Positions 58,085 to 64,000 of a DNA stretch of 64,000 bases are shown here, piece after piece. Under the pieces are notes generated by a model. It had not been told where the DNA came from. It worked only from the letters and a program-made list of their open reading frames with translations, and did not search any database. Source of the stretch: Cynocephalus volans. Its lineage: Eukaryota; Chordata; Mammalia; Dermoptera; Cynocephalidae. Within the stretch, counting starts at the first letter, position 1, and every line of letters begins with the position of its first letter. Where the stretch lies: NCBI RefSeq assembly GCF_027409185.1, contig NC_084464.1, forward strand, positions 76,318,095-76,382,094, written 5' to 3'. The position numbers were made by a program, and so were the translations under genes.

Positions 58085-58420
58085 GGAGCAACCTAAGGAG
58101 TCTTCATGGGGAAGCTGAGATTAGAATGGGCCAGATGCTGGTGTTGCCATAGGACTGTGGAAAACAGTAGGGGGTGGTGTTCTACGCTGAGAGAATAAAA
58201 TGAACAAAAATGTGAAAGTAGGAATGAGCCTTAAAAAATGGGTAAAATTAACCAGAAAGAGAAGGCAGGGACATGGAGAAAGAATCTCAGGCAGAGGCTG
58301 TAGCAGCAGGAATGAAGCACAGGGAAAGAACTAGCCTGACTAGAAAGAACGCTAAGCAGTCTGGTGAAGAATAATTTAAATTAGACTTGATAGGAAACAA
58401 AGAATTGCTGTAGGTTCCGA
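58085..58420 (-). mobile_element. L2/CR1-type LINE fragment (minus)
   Basis: Purine-rich stretch with ctgagattagaatgggccag, aatctcaggcagaggctgta and ctagcctgactagaaagaac, which fit the reverse strand of the LINE 3' part. Confidence 0.4.
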
Positions 58421-58427
58421 AGCAGAG

Positions 58428-58957
58428 TATCACCATGGTATATTGTTACTCTCCATGACTCCCAAGAAATCACTCCTCCCCTCCCAGAGTCCATGCTTTT
58501 ATACAATTGCCTTCCACATTGATTCTGAGCTTGGACATGTGACTTGCTTTGGCCAATAGGATACCAGCCAGTATGACCTTTAGTGCATTTGGGTTTGTCC
58601 TTTTGGAATGCTGCCTTTACTGTGTAAGCAAGCCCAGGCTAGCCTCCTTGAGGATGAGAGACCATGGGGAAACAGAAAACATATGAGGAGAGAGACCTGG
58701 CTGTGCCAGTCAATCCAGTCATCCCAGCTGAGGCACCAGACTTGTAAATGAGGCCATCTGGAACCATCCAGCCCCATTTGAGGCACCAGCAGATTATAGT
58801 TGTATGAGTGACCTCAGGTGAGACAACAGAATAGCCACCTAGCTGAGACCAGCTAGAATTGCTGATCCATGGAATTGTGAGCAGTAAAATGGATGTCGTT
58901 TTATGCTACTAAGTTTTGCTGTGATTTGTTACACAGTGATAAGTTAATGATACAAGT
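58428..58957 (+). mobile_element. MLT1-type MaLR LTR (plus)
   Basis: gcttggacatgtgacttgct, ttggccaataggataccagc, ttgaggatgagagaccatgg, cagctgaggcaccagacttg and the 3' end gctactaagttttgctgtga are in MLT1 order. Older subtype with internal duplication of gaggcaccag. Confidence 0.72.
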
Positions 58958-59029
58958 TCTAAAATGAAAGATTTTCTCCTATCTCTCTGGCTGCTCCTTT
59001 TTGGTCACCTGTGCAGGTTCATTGTGCTT

Positions 59030-59705
59030 GACTTATATCAATATTTAATAAATATTTATGTTCCTCAAGGTTCAACCCTGAGCCATCTTCTGTTTTCACT
59101 CAGTTCTTTCTTCTCACGTGATCTCATCCACTTTCATAGCTTCTTTAATGTAGTATTTCCACATATATACCATCTATTTATACCTCCAGCCCAGATATCT
59201 TCTCTGAGATCCAGACTCAGATGTCCAACTACCTGCTTGACGGTTCCATTTGGCACTCAAATCTCAAAGGCACTTCTGATTTACGATCACCCTAAAACGT
59301 ACTCCTGTTTTGATGTTGCCCCACTCAGTGAATGGTGCCATCTACCCAGCTGTGCAAAGCAGAAATTTCAGAGTCATTCTTGAGACCTCCTTCTTCCTTA
59401 TTGCCCTTACTGTCCATTTCCAAGTATCGCTGGCTTTACCTTCTTAATATTTCTCAAATCTGCCCACTTCTTACCATTTCCGTGACCACCACCCTAATCC
59501 AGCCATCATCAACTCATCTAGACCAGTGTGAAAGATACTTAAATGGTCTCCCTGCACCTACTCTTGCCTACATCCAATCTGTTCTCTACGCCGCTGACAA
59601 GAATGTTTTTTTTCAAAACATAAATCTGAACATGTCAGTCCAGAGTTTAAAATACTCCAATAACTTCCTATTACTCTTGGGATAAAGACCAAAATCTCAG
59701 TCATG
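59030..59705 (+). mobile_element. L2/CR1-type LINE relic, RT region (plus)
   Basis: Decayed RT region: ggttcaaccctgagccatct, tcacgtgatctcatccactt, tatacctccagcccagatat, then ttcagagtcattcttgagac and ttggtctccctgcacctact-like blocks, ending at ttgggataaagaccaaaatc. The two overlapping plus frames here (58964-59383, 59332-59685) are LINE remains, not genes. Confidence 0.65.
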
Positions 59706-60365
59706 AACTACAAAACTATGTTAGTTCAAGTTCTTGAAGCAGATGCTAAGATGGGGTTAGACATAAAAGATTGTTATTAGGAGGAGATGAGTATTATGAA
59801 TAAATGGGAATGTATGAGTTTGGATTTATGACAAGCCCTCCCCACTGGGCCTCTCATAGTGCCCCATGCCAGAACATACTGTGGCCCCAGACTATTGCCT
59901 GGTGTCTGTGCCCATAAGCTGCTGGCACTGAAGCAGGTTGTACAGTGAAAAAAATAATAATGGGAGATGGAGAATGTGGGGGATCTAGAAGAGAGGGAAA
60001 AGGAAGGAAGACTGGACAAGAAGAGGCTCAGATTGAAGCAAAGTTTGAGAAACTTTTGGCCAGGCCAGTCAGGGTCTTTGAGCCAATGTTGCCTGTTAAA
60101 GGAGTCTCTTGTCTTACAGTATTGCCTCTCCACCGCCCAGTGCCCCATGCTCAGTTACGAGCTGGGAGCAGTCCAGGGGAAGTATGGCCTTGGTGTGAAC
60201 ACAGTGGTGGATCTAGAAGTGGAACAGCTCAGGTTGTCACCTATGCTCATCCGTGGCAGGAGGGCCAAGTGGTGGGTTTTTATGACCCCCGTGCAAACCA
60301 CTGTGTGGTTTGCCCTCTGCCCACCTCCCCAATGTTGCCTTTTACCATGCTAACCTTTGTGGTCT
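59706..60365. other. Repeat-like, not assigned
   Basis: Starts ttcttgaagcagatgctaag and contains gccccatgccagaacatact and ggtgtctgtgcccataagct. It has the feel of a known interspersed repeat but I cannot name it. Frames of 128-142 codons at 59945-60373 overlap in two frames of one strand and have no known similarity. Confidence 0.3.
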
Positions 60366-60369
60366 CATA

Positions 60370-60715
60370 TTAACTATTCAAGTCTTTCATTACTTCCTTG
60401 AACATAAATGTTAAGGTATTCCAACCCCTCTCCCCAACACAAACACCAGTTCATTCTTACTAATCTTTTAGTTGTCAGCTCAATTGTCTCTCTGCTTAGA
60501 AAAGATTTCCATGACGGGTGTCAAATTTCCCTTTTACATATCCTCATAGCACTACATTTTCTTCATAGCATTATTCATTTGATTATTTGATTTCTGTTTG
60601 TCTTCTCCCCTAATCTGTGAGGTAATTAAGAATAGAAAGTGTGTCTTTTTTGTTTGTGAATATATCTCCAGTGACTAGCATGTGCTAAAAATATTTTTGT
60701 TGAATGATTAAATGT
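60370..60715 (+). mobile_element. L2 LINE 3' end (plus)
   Basis: gcttagaaaagatttccatg, ctcatagcactacattttct, cttctcccctaatctgtgag, ccagtgactagcatgtgcta and ttttgttgaatgattaaatg follow the L2 end. Probably the continuation of 59030-59705. Confidence 0.6.
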
Positions 60716-61855
60716 AAGAAAGAAGACTCAATTCCCTGATCTGCTGGTACCTTGCCACTTTCGCCCTTTTCAGTGGCTTCGTGTGCCTGGAGCTGATGAA
60801 TAGTTGATGACCCTGCCATTTGATGTAAGGTCTACAGAGCCTAAGAAAATAGCATGAGGTGAATTAGGGTCAGGGAGAGTCTGTAAACATAGAGTCCCAT
60901 CTAGGTGTGAGGAGCTGATAAATTGAATTACAGGAGACATTTTTACAGAAAGAAATGAAATGATTAAATCACTTATTGGACATTTTGTTTATTAGGAATG
61001 GCTAAAAAATGACTCTAAGGTTTCAAGCCAGACAATTAGGATCATGGGGTTGCTAATGTTAGAGGCAGGGAATTTGGAAGGTGGACTCTGAGTGAGAAGG
61101 AAGATGAGTTCAGTTTTGAGGACTAATGAGGCTGACATGAGAGGGTTGAAGTCCACTGAGTGTCTCTCCCTCCAAGAGGCCTATCATGGCCACCAAGTCT
61201 TGGGAGTCTGGCTTGTGTAAGGAGGTAGGGGTAGCTTGCCCTCAATGTGCACTGTGGGGAGCACAGGGAGATAGCCTGAGAGGAAATACTGTGGAGAGAA
61301 GGGAAATGTTGATTTGGTATCTAATAAACCCTGTAGATGGTCAGAGGAGCTGCCAGTGCAAATTTTGTGTTAAGGCAAAGATGTGGAATCTGACTGAATG
61401 GAAAATAGGGCTCCAAAAAGAGGGACAGTTTGGAGAACGTAATGGAAAGGAGACCCAGGAAAAGATTCTTCAAGCCTATGAGAGAGCAGATGTCAAGGCT
61501 GCCAAAGCCTGTAGCTTTGGCTATGTGCAAGGACACACCCTTTATGCTAGTTCCTCAGAGTAGAAGTGATAGTGCAAGCTGTGAGAATGCACAGTCCTTG
61601 GGAAAAGCACATGTGCTCTAGGACAGAAGAGCAAGGAGCTAAGGACTCCACATCAGGAATAAGGGAATGGAATGAAGAAGAGGAGTTTTTAAGAGGCTAA
61701 GAGAAGGAAAGTTGGGATGCATTAGAGGTGCTAAGAGTAGGGTTTCAAGGAAGGAGAAAGGGAAATGCTCAGAAGAACATCAAGAATAATGGGAAAAAAT
61801 GAAACCAAATTATGCTCAGTTTCCTACAGGACCTATATGGTATAATGTCCCCCAA
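60716..61855 (-). mobile_element. Probable L2/CR1-type LINE relic (minus)
   Basis: aaaatgactctaaggtttca, gagttcagttttgaggacta and aggtgctaagagtagggttt resemble the reverse strand of the same LINE group. The part at 61180-61560 carries a 125-codon plus frame with no known similarity; I do not call it a gene. Confidence 0.35.
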
Positions 61856-61857
61856 TG

Positions 61858-62935
61858 CCTTTTTTCAATATTCTTTCTATTGAGGTATAATTTGTGTACA
61901 ATAAAATGTGTAAATCTTAGGAATGCAGGTCAATGAGTTTTACAACTGTATAAACCTATGCGATTCAGTACCCCAATTAAGGCACAAAACATTTACATCA
62001 CCCCAGGAAGTTTCCCTCCCCATATACCTTTCTAGTCATGCCCCATCCTGCTCCCTCCTCAGGCAATTATGGTTCTGATTTCTATGACTATATATTAGTT
62101 CTGCCTCATCTAGAACTTTATATAAATGGAATCACACAGTACATACTCTTTTCTGTAGAATTTCTTTTACTCATGTAATATTTTTGAGATTCATCCATGT
62201 TGTTTTGTATATCAGTAGTTGGTTTCTTTTAATTGCTTGAGTAATAGTCCATTGTATAAATAGAACATTATTTGCTTATCTATTCCCTTATTTGTGAAAA
62301 TTTAGGATGTTTCCAGGTTTTGGCTACTATGAATAAAGCTATTATAAATATTTTTATGTAAGTGTTTTTACAAATATATTTTTTCATTTCCTTGCAGTGG
62401 AATTGCTGGGTCATGGGAGAAGTGTATGTTTAACTTAACTGACAAATAGTTTACTGAAGTGGTTATAAAATTTCATACTCCCACCAGCAATGAGAGTACT
62501 GGTTGTGTCACTACCTTCCTAATCTGTGGTGTTATCAGTCTTTTTTAGTGATTCTAGAAGGTATAAAGTGGCATCTAGTAATTTTTACCATACATTTCCC
62601 TAATGACTAATGATACTATTTTCATGTGCTTATTGGCTATTCATGTATCTCTGTAAATCTTTTGTCATTTTTTATGATTACTTTTTTATTATTGATTTGC
62701 AAGAGTTCCTTATACATTCTTTAAATAAATATTTATTTAAAGTATTCATCATGTGATACAAATATTTTCTCCAAATCTATAGCTTGCCTTTTCATTTTCT
62801 TATTTATGTCTTTTGAAAAGCAGAAATTTTAAAATTTAATAAAGTTTGATTTTCATTCAATTCTTTTCTTCTATGGGAAGTGTATCTTGTTTCCTCAGAA
62901 ATCTCTGCCTATCCTAAGGTGGCAAAGGATAAATA
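61858..62935 (-). mobile_element. L1M LINE, 3' part (minus)
   Basis: A long continuous reverse-strand L1: ctattgaggtataatttgtg, gcctcatctagaactttata, gagattcatccatgttgttt, gcagtggaattgctgggtca, cataaatt-like ccctaatgactaatgatact, and ttgaaaagcagaaattttaa, ending at gtatcttgtttcctcagaaa. Frames are destroyed. Confidence 0.85.
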
Positions 62936-63174
62936 ACATTTTTAAACAGTTTAAAATGAATCTATGCCTATTTCTTTTTCCCTTTTCCTCCTGCTTTTAG
63001 TTTGAAACTACTGAGATGATATGCACCATTTTTATAAGAAGGCCAAGAGTAAGAATGGCAGACAATTTCACATGTAAAATATCTCATCCCAATTACCAAA
63101 CTTCAAAGGCCTGGACGAAGGGAATGGGTTCCTTTAAAGATAAGGAAAAGCAGCTAAATTCTTCTCTGAGAAAA
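62936..63174. other. Intergenic, no recognised element
   Basis: Short spacer; a 62-codon frame at 63016-63204 enters the LTR and is not a gene. Confidence 0.4.
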
Positions 63175-63563
63175 TGCTGTCTTAGTCTGCTTGGGCTGCT
63201 ATAACAAAATACTGTACTTTAGACTAGGTAGCAACCTAGTCTAAGCCAATAAACAAAAAAAATTTATTGCTTGCTGTTCTGGAGGCTGGGTGGTCCAAGA
63301 TCAAGGCACATGCAGATTTGGTGTCTGGTGAAGGCTTCCTGTCTGGTTCACAGGTAGTGCCTTCTTACTGCATCCTCAGTTGGTGGAAGGGGCCAACAAG
63401 ATCCCTTGGGCCTCTTTCATAAGAGCACTAATCCCATTCATGAGAGCTCTGCCCTAATGATGTAATCACCTTCCAAAGGTCCCCACTTCTTAATACCATC
63501 AGATTGTGTATTAAGTTTCAACATATGAATTTTGGGGGGACACAGACATTTAGACCATAGCAA
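63175..63563 (-). mobile_element. MLT1A-type MaLR LTR (minus)
   Basis: Starts tgctgtcttagtctgcttgg and ends acatttagaccatagcaatg; internal ggaggctgggtggtccaaga, cagatttggtgtctggtgaa and actaatcccattcatgagag match. A small internal repeat (agactaggtagcaacctagtct) is an inverted repeat not normally in the LTR. Confidence 0.87.
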
Positions 63564-64000
63564 TGCCCCTCCACTTCCACAAAATGGTGCATGGCTCATT
63601 ACTGATCATGTTGGTGCTCTACATAAATCTATTTTAATTTGACTTTTTATATCTAACAAGCAAAAGAGGAACACATTGGAAGACTTATGAGTGGTAGTCA
63701 AAGAATCTAAAGGAAAGCTAAAGAGCCAGTCTTTAGAAAGGATAGGAGCTTGTGTGAAAGGATCAAGGAAACAGAATCAAATAAATGAATAGACGTCGAC
63801 AAGGATGAATGATCTCCAGCTGTTTCTGTCTTTGAGTTACTCCCCTCAAGTTCAACTTTTGAGAGGAAAGTATCTAAATGACCTAATTTGTCTCATGCCT
63901 AGTATGGAGACCTCGGTTGACAGTCATTTCTTCAAACTGCATTCAGTAGGGAAGTGGGATAGTTCCCCAAAGTAAAATTGGGGCATAGCTCCGAAAAGGG
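63564..64000. other. Intergenic, no recognised element
   Basis: Nothing recognised to the end of the window. Confidence 0.45.

Noticed and set aside
59945-60373. Two overlapping plus frames of 128 and 142 codons
   Set aside because: Overlapping in different frames, no familiar product, no promoter or splice signals, and flanked by repeats.
61186-61563. 125-codon plus frame
   Set aside because: No recognisable similarity; lies in a stretch that resembles reverse-strand LINE. A chance frame is more likely.

Overview
The window is mammalian nuclear DNA. It holds the 3' two thirds of one gene and then about 50 kb of repeat-rich intergenic sequence. The lineage marker is a set of five dimeric and one well-kept monomeric tRNA-Ile-like SINEs, plus one worn monomer. 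They consist only of tRNA-like units followed by an A-rich tail, the type known as t-SINE or CYN from flying lemurs (colugos, Dermoptera). No primate Alu was seen. Colugo is therefore the most likely source. This rests on recognising the SINE, not on a database search.

Gene: SDHAF4 (succinate dehydrogenase assembly factor 4) lies on the + strand. Its second coding exon is 5461-5613 and its last coding exon is 13677-13786, followed by a 3' UTR with an AATAAA at 14087-14092. The first exon lies upstream of the window. In human the next gene downstream is SMAP1. I saw no SMAP1 exon, CpG-island-like stretch, RNA gene or other intact coding gene between 14.1 and 64 kb, so that part reads as the SDHAF4-SMAP1 intergenic interval.

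Layout: 1-2460 is a worn L1 on the minus strand with a piece of another L1 inside. 2.5-14.1 kb is SDHAF4 with MER5, MIR, MLT1, MST, L1 and L2-type insertions in its introns. 14.2-21.2 kb holds MIR, MLT2, t-SINE and old L1 pieces. 21240-25041 is a decayed endogenous retrovirus on the minus strand, bounded by two ~315-bp LTRs and a 5-bp target duplication; protease, RT, RNase H and integrase are recognisable but broken. 25-36 kb holds MLT1/MLT2 LTRs, a very long CA tract and t-SINEs. 36.7-38.9 kb is the 3' half of an L1. 41.7-50.5 kb holds t-SINEs and large L2/CR1-type LINE relics in alternating orientation. 51.1-55.9 kb carries two inverted copies of an unusual composite retroelement. 57-64 kb returns to MLT1, L2 and L1 remains.

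The best candidate for something undescribed is the 51-56 kb pair. Both copies have L1-style target-site duplications and an L1-like start and end, with no ORF1 or ORF2. The plus copy also carries an extra ~380-bp GC-rich segment that occurs separately, with its own poly(A) tail, at 12450-12764. All family names come from sequence memory and should be read as such; boundaries of old repeats are approximate.
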